Positions 13,101 through 24,900 of a DNA stretch of 64,000 nucleotides are shown here, one piece after another. The stretch is from Branchiostoma floridae (Eukaryota > Chordata > Leptocardii > Amphioxiformes > Branchiostomatidae), in contig NC_049994.1 of NCBI RefSeq assembly GCF_000003815.2, forward strand, positions 12,542,994-12,606,993, written 5' to 3'. The notes under the pieces were generated by a model, which worked only from the letters and a program-made list of their open reading frames with translations, searched no databases and had not been told where the DNA came from. How positions within the stretch are numbered: the stretch's first letter is position 1; each line of letters opens with the position of its first letter. Made by a program: the position numbers and the translations under genes.

Positions 13101-14670
13101 CGACCTGGTTTGATTTTCCAGTGGGTAATTGTAGCCCTCAAGATAGCGTCACTGAAGGAAGCACAAATACTAGCAGCATATCCAGTGCATAGACAGTCAC
13201 ACAAATACCTTCTCAGGGAGGTCAGTGAATTTGTTAGATGTTGTCATTTTTTATCTTTTGTTTTAGTCTCTATCAGACTACATAGGTTGATGGAAAAAAA
13301 AGTAGAGGTTGGCCAAATAGACTAGTGTGGATTTCCCAATTTTTTTGCCAAATTCTACAATTGCCAATCCCCGCACCCCCGTAGGAAGGCCTGGTGGAGG
13401 CTAGACTCCAGGCTACAAATGGACTGGATAATATGCAAAAGAATTTTGCAAACCTGGGGTGTTCATCGGGAGTCATCTTCTTTTTTGAAGTCCACTAATC
13501 GCTTTCTAATAGGTGCCATTAGTGGAGAAGTAATTTTATTTTTTTGTGAGTAGGCCATGACAGGACTGACAAAAGAACTCCTTTTGTCAACTTGTCGACT
13601 TACTCCTCTGGCAGTATTTATTTTAGTCTATTAGCCAGTTTCTTACATTTTTCCAGCAACCCATGCAGTCTGGTAGAGACTAGTTTTGCAGCTTGCTAAG
13701 CACTGTGTAACTGTAACATTGTCTTCTTTGCTAGATGTTTGCATGTTAGTCTTGTTTTTTGAATAGCAGGAAAAAAATTAGAAAGTAAGAACAAGGTATA
13801 TCTTGTATCAGACAATAGCAGCTATCTTTTTGTAGTTTTTTTTGGCCCGTTCTTGTTCAAATTTTCAGAGTGACACGTTTTATGTTTAAGTTTTAATATC
13901 CATGTCCTTTTTCTACCCATCCCCTTCCTTTAGGGAAAGAAAAGTAAAAGACAAAGTAAGTAATTTCTTAGTATAGTGAATAGTTTAACTGTGCTCCAAC
14001 ACAACAAATAAGTGCCTCTGGATTTTGGGCTGTCCATACTGAACCCTTTATCTACCTATCTCTTACTCTTTGACTTGTTTCTTGTGTTGGAACTCAGTTA
14101 AGCTATTTACTATGTCAACCCACAGAGGAGCCAATTCCTTAGTGAAGAAAAGTTGGCCACTTTTGCATGAAATGGTTACCGCAGTGTTCCATACCCTAGA
14201 TGCCATCTAGCCAGGCCTTCCATGGTGTAACAAGTATGGGAGCCAGGAAGCTAAATAGGATAGCACCTATAGCTAGGCTATATGTAAGTGTCCCAGTGTT
14301 CTGTGGTGTGCTTCTGGAGAGTAGATTGAAATACATCTTGAAAAATGTTGTCCTGGAAAGACATATAAGGGTCATTGTCCCAATATAGTCTGAGCTTTCT
14401 AATATTAATCTTGACCGAAACTCTGACCACCCAGACAAGTCCAAGCCTGACCAAATCAAGCCTCCGATGGGCCACACCCGCAACGCCAGCAACGTCAGCA
14501 ACCTCAGCTTCGACCTGGACCCAGAGTTCGTGGCCAAGGCCAACCTGGTGACTGCCAACTGTAAGACTGAAGAGGACTTGGATGGACTGGAGCAGGAGTT
14601 TGATCTGATGAAGCTGCTGCAGTCCAGCGTCACCACCATTGAGAAGGATTGCTACCAAGGCTCGAAGTAA
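7191..14670 (+). CDS. Docking protein (DOK-like): PH + IRS-type PTB
   Basis: Nine exons: 7191-7253, 7836-7981, 8924-9054, 9682-9975, 10534-10676, 11024-11118, 11373-11989, 12241-12282, 14435-14670, giving about 588 residues. Residues 10-113 form a PH domain beginning GYLEMKLPQKKG; residues 114-211 are a proline-rich SH3-ligand-like linker (PLPPLPP); residues 212-320 are an IRS-type PTB domain (EYYLVISPEEIVVMER, then WKLTTLRRFF and FQFFTAEGDELY). A Pro/Gly/Arg/Gln octapeptide region follows, then an NPVY motif and a Ser/Asp/Leu-rich tail. This order is that of DOK adaptors, which dock to phosphotyrosine receptors at the membrane and recruit SH2/SH3 proteins. Which vertebrate DOK is closest is not resolvable here. 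Intron 1 uses a GC donor. Phases join cleanly across all nine exons. The collagen-like region is not typical of vertebrate DOKs. Confidence 0.85.
11561..11745 (+). repeat. Coding minisatellite in DOK exon 7 (24-bp units)
   Basis: About seven consecutive 24-bp units encode octapeptides of form xGPPGPRQ (for example TRPPGPRQ, SGPPGPRQ, PRPPGPRQ). The GC-rich unit differs sharply in composition from the surrounding AT-rich introns. Copy number is probably variable among individuals. Confidence 0.8.
12000..12127. repeat. Imperfect TCATA/TCATG microsatellite
   Basis: In DOK intron 7, just after the exon 7 donor, the sequence is built of degenerate five-base ATCAT and ATGTC-type repeats over about 125 bp. 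Confidence 0.8.
12323..12560. repeat. Tandem duplication in DOK intron 8
   Basis: A block starting GTTAATCAACTGGGGGAATG at 12323 recurs at 12471, offset 148 bp, with scattered substitutions over about 90 bp. Between them lies a doubled CATACAATTGTATGGTA motif. Confidence 0.85.
12690..12860. mobile_element. Foldback MITE carrying CCAAT motifs, copy A
   Basis: The left arm has GTCAGCCAATCAGATAT and later CCAGCCAATCACATTGC; the right arm carries GCAATGTGATTGGCTGG and TGATTGG in inverse order. The two arms fold on each other around about 12795. It belongs to the same family as 20864-21030. No target duplication is clear. Confidence 0.7.
13934..13955 (+). other. Candidate 22-nt alternative microexon of DOK
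   Basis: A pyrimidine-rich tract ending TTTAG precedes 13934 and AAAGTAAGT follows, so both splice sites look good. In the phase arriving from exon 8 it reads Arg-Lys-Glu-Lys-stop, so inclusion would remove the last exon. There is no transcript evidence. Confidence 0.35.
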
Positions 14671-14683
14671 CCACCTGCGATAG

Positions 14684-15305
14684 AGTGTTTTCACATGATG
14701 TCATTGCTGCATCTGCTGCCATGTTGGTGTCCCTATTTGAATTTTAGTGAAGAATCATAAGTCAAGCCTTTTTGGACATTTTAAGATCTTCTGACCATTC
14801 CAAGTAACAGCTCAAAGAGAGTTTGCATTAGGAGTCCCCACAATGCTTTGTGTTGAATGCAGAAGAACCCCAGGGACCCTATATTTAATGCTTCATGGCA
14901 ATTAGGCAAAATTTGGTCGCCTCACTACAAATCCTGTGAGTAAGATGTCTTTCCTTATTAATGTTGAAAAATCCAAATACACTGCCCAGCCTTACAAAAA
15001 AAGAACATGCAGACCCTCTGCAAAGAAGAGATACAAAAAAAGACAAAAATTTAAAGCTTGAGCTACCATTGCTTTTTGGATATTGTACTCCTCATATAAT
15101 GCTATATGTCCTCCTATTATGATCTTGTATGTAAATTTTAACAAATTATACAAAATGCAATCAAGCCTAATAATTCAACCTCCCAGGAGCAACTTGGCTG
15201 TAAAGAAATGACTCATTCTCTACTATTACTAAATGCAAATAGGGACACCAACATGGCAGTCAGCACCGGCCTGCTTCATTGACGTCGAAAGAGAGTGAAA
15301 ACACT
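14684..15305. mobile_element. 622-bp TIR element just after the DOK stop codon
   Basis: The left end AGTGTTTTCAC and the following CTGCCATGTTGGTGTCCCTA are matched in inverse by TAGGGACACCAACATGGCAG and GTGAAAACACT at the right end. No coding capacity is seen. A related one-ended fragment lies at about 10286-10350 in DOK intron 4. It begins 14 bp after the DOK stop, so the 3' UTR is largely this element. Confidence 0.7.
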
Positions 15306-16602
15306 ATATTTGCAAAGGAAACCTTGAGGAGTGCAGATAAACATACAAGCAACTTAAAATTATGTAGGCCCAATAATTTGAGAGGCTCTGAGTTGTATGT
15401 ACCACATGTAGCCATATAGCAACAAAACAAAGCCGTCACGGCTTAGTAGCTTGCAGACATTTGCCTTTCTTAGTTCTTCTTGTGATGTCCTTTAAAACAC
15501 AATATGATGAGAGGATGCTTTTAAGCATATCATTGATTGATAATTATTTGCAATCATGTAAAGCACATTTTTTAGAGTGTGAAATCTGTGCGTGATTATG
15601 ATATAGGCTTCAACTAAACCAAGAAGTTTATAGAGAGTATTGATAGTAGGGGAGGGACATAATGGCTTTAGTATTTGCATTAAGACATAAATTTTAAGAA
15701 CATTTTCTGACAGTGAATGTTTTTTTAGAAAAAAGGACTTTGAGCCTTAGCTCTGTCATTCTGACACTTTATATTGTCCTGGGACACTGGAAAGAAATAG
15801 ACCAATTGAAAAAGATTCTTAATCAAAGAAAACTGTTTTACCATTCATGGTTATTTGGCAAAAAATGAAAAGTCAGAATGGAAAGTCATAGAAAAACAAA
15901 TTAAGGTGAACTACACTTAAATTCATTGTTCGCTCTACCATGGTGTGTTTCCAACTTCTTGGATGTCTAATATTTGTTGTATTTGTGATATGGTTTGGAT
16001 AGTCATGTTGCGTTTACGTTATAGACAGTTTTAGATTTTAAGATGTTAGCTTTGCATAAATCAGAGAAGTTACAAACTTCTACTGCCCACCTAGGCATGC
16101 AAGTTTTTTAACGGTGTTGTTTGTAGATTTAGTTTTGTGAACTTTGATGTAAGAAAGAACTATGATAACTGCCATTGTTTTCTCAATACAGCATCATTAG
16201 AACTCAAGCTCAGCAACTTTTTCCTTCAGTATTGCCACCATAATGCTGACTTGGTAGTCTGAGTTATTGTACAGTGTAGCACAACTACACCCCTGGTCAG
16301 AATGTACCCAGGTTCAATTTAGACAGGGGTGTATTTTAGCCTGCTTCACCTGTTTTGTGGCATTATAATTCCAGTTAACTGAAATGATGACATGGCATGG
16401 TATGCAATGCTGTACAGAGTAACTTGAAATGATAAAGGGCTTTTTTTGGTTCATGTAAAATGCATTAGAAACTTCAGTTGTATGTGAAAACGTTCAATTC
16501 AATAATTTCAATAATTGATTATATTACAACCTGTAGTGATTGAGTAGCGTGGTACTTGCTGTAATGTGCATTATATGTTGACTTCAGTTTTGTCATGAAA
16601 TC

Positions 16603-16608
16603 AATAAA
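16603..16608 (+). terminator. Likely DOK polyadenylation signal (AATAAA)
   Basis: AATAAA follows about 1.9 kb of AT-rich sequence after the DOK stop, with a T- and TG-rich stretch downstream. It is a candidate only. Confidence 0.35.
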
Positions 16609-16899
16609 GATTTCTCATATGTGTCACACAGGACAGGTGCTTTATTGCCAAATGCATTTATTGTTTTCACAGCCTACAGGTAAAGCACAACATCAAGAAA
16701 CCCCCAGTTGCAGCAAGGTTAATTTTAGAAACAATTGTATGCCACCCAAAATATGGCAAAAAATGACATCGGTTAAGTCCAAGCAACCATGCCATGCACA
16801 AAAGTCACTGATAGGAACATGCTATGCATCATCTAGTCAAAGATGGTCTGTATTTATTAATTTATTTATTCACTTAATGTAGTATCGTAGCCAGTAAGT

Positions 16900-17090
16900 A
16901 CCCAAACTGAGTAATGAAGCTGTTTATTTACGTACTCGATGTACCTCCTCGAACACACTGTCAGGACCCCCATTAGATGTCCCTTCCAAAAGATGAGTGC
17001 AATCCCTTACAACATGTCTGATCTCAGCCGACCCTAGGATTGAACTCAGGCCCATGGATTCGGATCCAGTATTCCATGCCAATCATCATT
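16900..17090 (-). mobile_element. SINE copy, reverse orientation, degraded
   Basis: Read on the minus strand it has a B-box-like GAGTTCAATCC followed by GGAAGGGACATCTAATGGGG and GGTCCTGACAGTGTG. These parallel the GGACGTTAAATGGAGGTCC core of the complete SINE at 62786. Confidence 0.5.
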
Positions 17091-18297
17091 TGCTCTTCTG
17101 AAAATGTTCTTTGGTTGTTGGAATTGACTCATGTTGACACAATTGCTCAATATATTGGGTGTTTTCAAAAATATACAATACACACAACTCTTCAACTTCT
17201 CTTGGTTTTATTTGTTCCCAATCAGTGCTATATCTAGTACAAGTAATCATTCAGAAATTCTGATTTCAGAACTAAATATTAAACTTCGATGACTTTAATA
17301 TGGGGCCTTTTCTTTACACTTGCCAGCAGTTCTTGGGGGAAAAAGTCACACAAACATTTATGTCATTTATCATGATATAGACAATGTTATGATGATTAAC
17401 AATCCGATGAAGTTCTATTCATATGAGACCATCATTCTTCTTCTTTTCAAAAGCAAAATCTGGATGCTTCAGACATATTTGCAGCATTTGTTTCACTTGT
17501 AACAAACATTCCATCCAGATTTTTTTGTGACGAAATATCTTGACGAAACCTCCTTTGGAATACACAGTATTTAACATTAACATAGATCAGTGATGTAGTA
17601 ATCATCATACTTTTTTAGCTATAACAACTTTGTATTTACCGTTTACATATTGGGAAGCCCCCTTTCTAATTGGTTACAATGCATCAATTAAGTACTAAGA
17701 TACAACAGTTTAGAAACTGCAAAACATGATTAGCTATTTCTATAAAACTGTTACATGGTAACAATTTAGACAATACATATTGTTCAACATGTCCTTTCAA
17801 ATTAATGATCATCTTAACATAGTTTCAAACTGATCATTAATATTCAGTTCTTATTTACTTTTTCCAAACAAAATGACAACTTGTCAATTGTCCCACAATC
17901 ACAATAATGTAATCCTTGCAGTTTCTGTATAGTACCAAGTTGAAAATCTAAGTGTGGTAGATACTTGTTACATTTTGCTGAATACATCATCAAAAGTGAT
18001 ACAATAGTACAACAGAATGTCACATCACACAAAAACACAACAAAACACAAAGCTCAGAGTCAGAATAAGACAGTTTAGGACAGATACTTGCAACCTCTAC
18101 ATTTTTCACAACAACAGGGTACAACCAAAGGAGAGCTATAGAAGAACAACAAGAACACAGTAAACAAGCAGAAAGGCATGTAACTTCAAAATTCAAGTGT
18201 AACTCTACTTGGCTCTAATGGAATTTTTATCAGTCTTCATTACATCATTTTTACTACTGTTCACTCATTCTATTGAGGGATGAAAATTCTTACTGTC

Positions 18298-18480
18298 AAA
18301 CATGTACAAGTGACCATCTCTACATAAGAACCAACTGGCTAATGTGACCACATTTTTGTGATCCCTTAGAAAATTTTCCCCACTCATTTTAAGAATCTTG
18401 TCTACAGGGACCACCTGTCCACATAGACCAGATTGTATTGATCTGTAGAGTACTGTTCTTGGGTAGTTTGACTGTACACA
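18298..18480. repeat. GTACAAGTGACC dispersed repeat, copy 1
   Basis: It contains ATGTACAAGTGACCATCTC, CTAATGTGACCACA and AGGGACCACCTG in the same order as the copies at 29654 and 31995. Confidence 0.6.
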
Positions 18481-20863
18481 TGTACATGCATCTAAGAAAG
18501 GTCACTGCAAGTCACATTCTTTCATGTATTCTTTCCACAATGTAATGCACCCTTGTACAGTTTTAACTTTTTGTCTATTAATCATTAAAATTAACTAATA
18601 AACATTAACTAGTAACAGTAACATTAATAGCCTAACAGATACCCTCCAATTTTAGTATAAATCGAGAAAACTTTCTTTTTAGGAAGACAAGAGCATTATC
18701 TGATACTGGTGATGTTACATCATGATGCAGGACACCAATAACTAAGAGGAAACTTTTTTCTTCTATTGACATAATATAGCATTTGCCCAAATTCTGTCGC
18801 AGTTTACCAGCATTCTGTCTGACGTTCCAAGACTTCAGGAGAATTCTGAAGATCTGTCCATGTCCATTGTAACCCTTTCTTAGATCAGACTTGTAGACAT
18901 AAATTCATTTGGTCAATCTGCTTAGAAAAAATCAAACTTTTCCAGACATAGCATGTCCTTCTGGATGTGTTGCCTGTTTTCTTATTATGTACATGTAATC
19001 TAAATCCTCACATTAGTTACTACATAATACCTGTTCTAATCTTAATTTGAAAAAATACATTTTTCAACAAACATTTCTTTTTCTAATGGACCCCTCAAAA
19101 ATAGCACCATCATGAGGGTATTCACCATACTAGCTCTTGCGATGTAATATTGCCACCACCCTAACAATTGCTATGTACTGTAGACTGTATTCTTTATGAC
19201 ACTCGTATACATGTTAAACAGAGCCTGTAAAAATTCTGTGTCTTCTGTCATACTTAACATCTTGAGAGTCACAAAAATCAGTTCTGTAACAACAGTTACC
19301 AAACTATTTATGTCACACATATGTTGCAAACATGAAGATAAAATGCAGCTATCTTCTAGAGACATCTTTAACTCAATACCCGGTCTGTCTTGAGCCTTAG
19401 ATTTCTTTCTGTAACATTATTGGTTCTTTTTGTATTAAATCTGCCATTCTAAGATCAGGAAAGTACAATTTCATGTCTTGCAGTTCAGATTTTGGATCGA
19501 CAAGCAAATTTCTGTTCTGGGAAGGACCCTAGAAAAAGCCCTGCACAACACAGCAAACATAACTAACGTTACAACAGAAAATATTACTACATTCAATACA
19601 AAATATAGGTGTTTTATGTAATGTTGATAGATTGTAAACCTTCATGTACCTGACAGAGAACTGTACTTTGCATTGCATTGAAAGGTGCAAAATCTCTTCT
19701 GTTTATATTCAAAATGAAATACATCTGTAGGAAATAAGTACCCTGATTTAAGTTTGTCAAAATGTAATCTAAGTTGACACTAATGATCTTTTTGCAACTT
19801 GAAAACTTCAAAGGAAATGACCAAAACATTGACTCTTTGATTGTTCCTATCCTACATCTGGGCCATTGAAGCCTAAAACCACACCATTTCCTTCAAACCA
19901 ACAATGCACAAGCCAAACCCAAAGCTACAGCATCCACTCTGAACATGCAATGCTGTGCACATGCGCCCTCTAAGTTTTACTTCTGAACTGCACCCCACTG
20001 CAACCATTTTGCCAGCTCTCCTGACACTTAACTTTGAACTATACCAAGCTCTCCACACCAGTCACTGTAGTAACTTTCTGTTGACAGTATCTTTGAACAA
20101 AGCCCTATAACCTCCTTGAACCAAGGACATTATAGATAATGTCCTTTCTTGAACAAGGCTAGGGCACAACCCAGGTGAATACAGTACAATTGGTGCTTTA
20201 GTCAAATCTACAGACAAAAAAGACCAAACTGGGACCACACTGCAAACTTTTAAAATTGCATTGTTTTTCTCAACATACCAAATTATCAGTGAAAGAATGA
20301 AAAAAAACCTTAACTTTGGACCATTTCCATCTTCCCCAATACCTCATGTATACAACATAATTGTGGCACCATGGTGATAAAAATAAAGATTGTACAGTAC
20401 AACATATTCCTGGATGACTTGCGACAACATTTATAATACAGAAGACAAACTTGACCCCTGAAGATTGTATGTGGACTTGAACTTGGAAGATTGCATTCTA
20501 ACTGAACTTGAATTTAATTTGCAAATCAATTGTTTCATGCTATATTTTGGAGCAGTTAATTCATGGTCTTATCATGGTTATAGGCATAACTTAAATCTCC
20601 TTTGTCTTATAGACCGACTGGCAGAGAGAGAGAGCCCGTGTGAACGATTAGTAATAAAATTATCAAAGACCATCTTGAATTTTTCAACATTACATTCTGC
20701 AATGAAAAACCTGACCTATGTAGTACGAGGTTGTGTAAAAGAAAACTTGAATATCTTATGTTCTAATTTATGTTTACACACACTCTCATCTTAGTCCATG
20801 GATTGTGTAGCACTAACAATGACCCAAGAAAACTGGCCTGAAGTCCCTTATTCTTGCTAAGAT

Positions 20864-21030
20864 AGTACTGAAAATCTGTCAGCCAATCAGCTACTTCCCC
20901 TCCTGCTGTTGGAGGAAAATTACCAGCCAATCACATAGCAGATTATCATAAAGAGATCATGTGATTGGCTGGTAGCTTCCCTCTAACAACAGGAGGGGAG
21001 AATCTGATTGGCTGAAGGCTGGCCAATACT
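20864..21030. mobile_element. Foldback MITE carrying CCAAT motifs, copy B
   Basis: The left arm (AGTACTG, GTCAGCCAATCAG, CCCCTCCTGCTGTT, CCAGCCAATCACAT) is mirrored by the right arm (ATGTGATTGGCTGG, AACAACAGGAGGGG, CTGATTGGCTGA, CAATACT). The loop is about 22 bp. It is the same family as 12690-12860 but better preserved. Confidence 0.8.
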
Positions 21031-21912
21031 GATTGCAGCTAGAAGGATGGATTGCAGGTAGGTATGTCATGGTCATTACTAATGATACACAAGTCGTGGG
21101 CCATCCATGAAAAGGTGAGATAGCACAGTACCCATGGCAGTTTAAGCTTGAAAGCAATACTGAATGGTGTTTTTTTTTTACATTGTAATGTTAGCCTTGG
21201 TACATGTATTACACTTTTCTACATCAGTTCATTTTCAGCCCTCAACTATCCAGCATTAGGACATTCTGTAGTTTTGTTTGCTAGTCATTTTTTATTAATA
21301 TTGGGCAAAATTACTTGTCAAGTTTATGATATAATCTTTTATACAGCACCGCAAATGGATTGATACTTTAAGTACTTGAGCTATCATTGCATCAGTTTAT
21401 ACAACGGTATGTATTTGTCCATGGACCAGTATTTTATTGACTATATCTTCACTCAACTGGAATATTTTCTGCACATTCAAAACAGTTGAGCTTGTACAAA
21501 TATATACCAAATATCTCAGACCCAAAAATTGAAAAGATGACAACATCGTACATGTGCATTATGATGACCTATACAGTCACAATGTTCAGCAAATTTCTGT
21601 TTATTCCACTCAGAAATCTAATAAAGAAGAGTTTATGGAGTTCAGGAATATTACACACATATTACACACACACACAAACACACAGACAGTAGGCAAGTAT
21701 GAATTTGCCAGAAAATACAAACAAAATACAACACTCTTTGAACCACACTTGTTTATCTGTATTGCCTTTTATAAAACAGAGTTACCAATAATGCAATTCT
21801 CATACATGTGACATTACTTATACAAGTATATCTTTAACACACTTTGTAATACAAGTCAAACAACAGTACTCTATGATAGATATTGGGTGTTGGTGAAGTG
21901 AAGACGTAAGCT

Positions 21913-24900
21913 TTATTTTTCAGGACTTGTTTCAAATGTGTGTTCAGCTTGACTTCTGGCCGAAGCGGCCTCTTGCAGTCTTTCTTGTGCTGCGTCTTCC
22001 CCAACAATGTAGGCGTGTTGCAAAGCATCCTTCGCTGTTACTCTTCTGTGGGGGTTGAAGCACAGCATTTTCTGCAGAATAAAAAATACGTAGAATTTTA
22101 TCTATTCATTTAATATGATATTCATTTATTGGTTTGGCTGTTGATTACACACAACCAGGGCTGCCCAACAAGCCTGTGGCAGTTTCAAAGTGCTAGCCCT
22201 GCTGACAGAGACAAATACAATTAAAGTGCAATTTGACGTGGACAGAATTACAATCAAAAACAATATTCTTAATACATACATATAGCCTGTAAAACTTTTT
22301 TTATAGCCTGTACATGGTACCCATCTAAGGGATGCCAAGACAGTTCAAGATCTAGAAATAGCAGCAGCTGTCAGAGGAGATAGCAGTCTGTTACAAGTTC
22401 AAATGGAATGAAGCAGATGTTACTCTAGAAGATCTAAGAAACTATGCCAGGCAAACATAGTTGGCATCAGGAAAGGCATCCAGCCATGAAACCCCCACTC
22501 CAAACCCCTTGAGTTGAGATGTTGTTTTTGCCTGATCTCTTGGAAGTCAGGAATCTGAAGAACATCCCGCAACATCCAACCCTCACAAGATGGGAAACAA
22601 TGGACGTTAAACCGGATAGAGAGAGGGAGTCAGAAATTGTTTTAACATTCAATAGGAAAGATTCTCTCCTCACTTCTAACATGTCCTTTGCTAGTGGTTC
22701 TACTTCAGGCAGCAGGGACTCCAGCGGGATGCCCGGGCGGGGCTGGAAGGACGACCATGGCAACGACACCTCCTCCGGCCATTCCTCCTTAATGGGGGTA
22801 CCTATTACACTGGAGAAGGGGGAACAGGAAAAGAATACTTTACTCCTTTGATTCCTCAATGTCAGGAGTGTGTCTTCAACATTAAAAAGACAAGAGGTAT
22901 TGCCGAAAGCTATTTGAGCAGCAAGTCAAGTCAAGCAAAGTCAAAGTTTATTGCACAACAAGTCAACAACTGTAACAGGTACATTTGTACAATGTAAGGC
23001 AAAGTGATACATACTCTGCAAGGTAACTGGCTATGTTTGTATAAAGTAACATTCAAATACATGCACATGTATATTCTATAGGCTATGCAAAGTAAAAGAA
23101 AACAAATGTAGAATGTAAGCTAACGCGTTGTATCATACTAAAATGAACTCACATACATAACTTGCTTCATACATTAATCTAGAGCATGTGTAAGCACTGG
23201 ATAAAATCTTTAATGTACGTTATCAAATAAGACATAAAATTTCATGTCCATAACATGCAAAACACACAAAACAAAGGCACAAGCATCAGTGCTATGAGAC
23301 CACTTCACACTAAAATACACCAACAGAACATGCATCAAACAGTGTAAAGAATGGTATTGAAAAGGGACACACAGAAAAAGAAGAAAAGTTCATCTTTAAG
23401 CTGGAAAGCTAGAAATGGGGATGCTGGTTTGGTTCAAGATGCATTGTCCAATGTCATAGCATGCACACATGGTTGTGCAAGGCAATGTGATGTATAAAAG
23501 ACACAAAGACATGCATAAAGGTAGAATTCGTACAAAGACACACCAGCAAGAGAGAGGACACCATACTCACTTCTTTCCCTCTCAGTTGACAGACCTGAAC
23601 ACTTTAAGAAACACAGCGAAGACAGAGATGCACATACATAAAGCTTTGCATCCAGAACACTAAACCCACATGTTGGACCTGATCAGAGAGTAACATGTGG
23701 ACAAGTAGGTTCTAAATGTCAAAATTAAACTGTGGAAATAGAAATTTGTTCAAAAAGAGATTGAGATGAATGCAAAAGTATTACAGATGAAGAGGGATAT
23801 GTTTTTTTATTCATTCATAAGAAACTATGCAATGTTTGAAAAGATCGAAGATACATGCTCTTTTTTTATTTGAACTTTCAGCACATGGTTTGGTTAAACC
23901 CCTATGGTCTGACATAACCTAGCCCTAAACAGCTAGGGGATTGTCTGAATGTATTGGCCTCTGAACATAATGTTGTCCCCCATGAATGTGTTTGTATGCA
24001 GATCCATCTGAATATGACAGGAAAATGTATAAAGAGATGGAGGATGGTTTGACAGATCCAGACAAAAAAAGAGAAAGAAAATCAAGTTTGTCACAAAGAT
24101 CTTTTATACTCACTCAAATATTTTATTTAGTTGATCTATATCTGAATTCCCTTGGAAGATTGGTCTGTAAAAATATACATGTATCAACATTAAGTACAGT
24201 TGGAAATAATTACTCAAACAATTAAGATAGATTGTTGCAAATTTCACTATAATGAAACAATGTCACATTCAAGTTACCACAATGACCATTTGACAAATGA
24301 CAAATTAATTTGACAAAAGCATTACTCAGCTCACCATACCAAATGTTACTTTTCATTGCATCAATGAAGAATAGAAACAAAAAGATGTGTTAGAAGATAA
24401 TCATCTATGCAACATAATATGACAGCTAACATTTGAAACTTTATTGGAATGCAAATCAAAGCAAGTTATTGTAGTTACCCACTTTCTAGTATGTAGCTCT
24501 GCAAATATACAGCCAACGCTCCAAATGTCTACAGGGGTGGCGTACGATGCCTGTAACAGCACCTCTGGAGATCTGTACCATAGTGTAACCACCTGCACGG
24601 TAAAGAGAACAGCCGTCACACAATTGCATCTTTAGTATACAGTTGTTTCATTTGACGTCATCTGCGTCATTTTGGATTACACTGTCCGCCCTTAAAGCAC
24701 ACAAAGATGCCATTGCTTAATCCAATTAACTGCTAATATGGACACGGGGATTCAAATTCTAATTACTATGACGTCAATGAATAGTCTGTATACAACTGCT
24801 ATGAATCAATATTAACAGGTGGTTTTTGAGACATACACGTATGATACATACCCACAAAGACTGGTAAAGCAAAAAGAATCATAATAGCAGTAAATGAAAC

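Larger units (their letters stand above)
17100..21912. other. Non-coding between convergent DOK and CDK4/6
   Basis: AT-rich sequence without a supportable gene; part of it should be the CDK4/6 3' UTR on the minus strand. It contains repeat copies at 18298 and 20864, listed separately. Confidence 0.55.

Noticed and set aside
14097..14145. Alternative DOK exon after the CCCACAG at about 14125
   Set aside because: It reaches a stop within a few codons and has no donor; the acceptor at 14434 gives a long in-frame exon.
22921..23000. LINE 3' tail with (AAGTC)n repeats
   Set aside because: The CAAGTCAAGTCAAGC run next to a TTTATTGCAC word looks like a LINE tail, but no reverse-transcriptase remnant follows, so it is not claimed.
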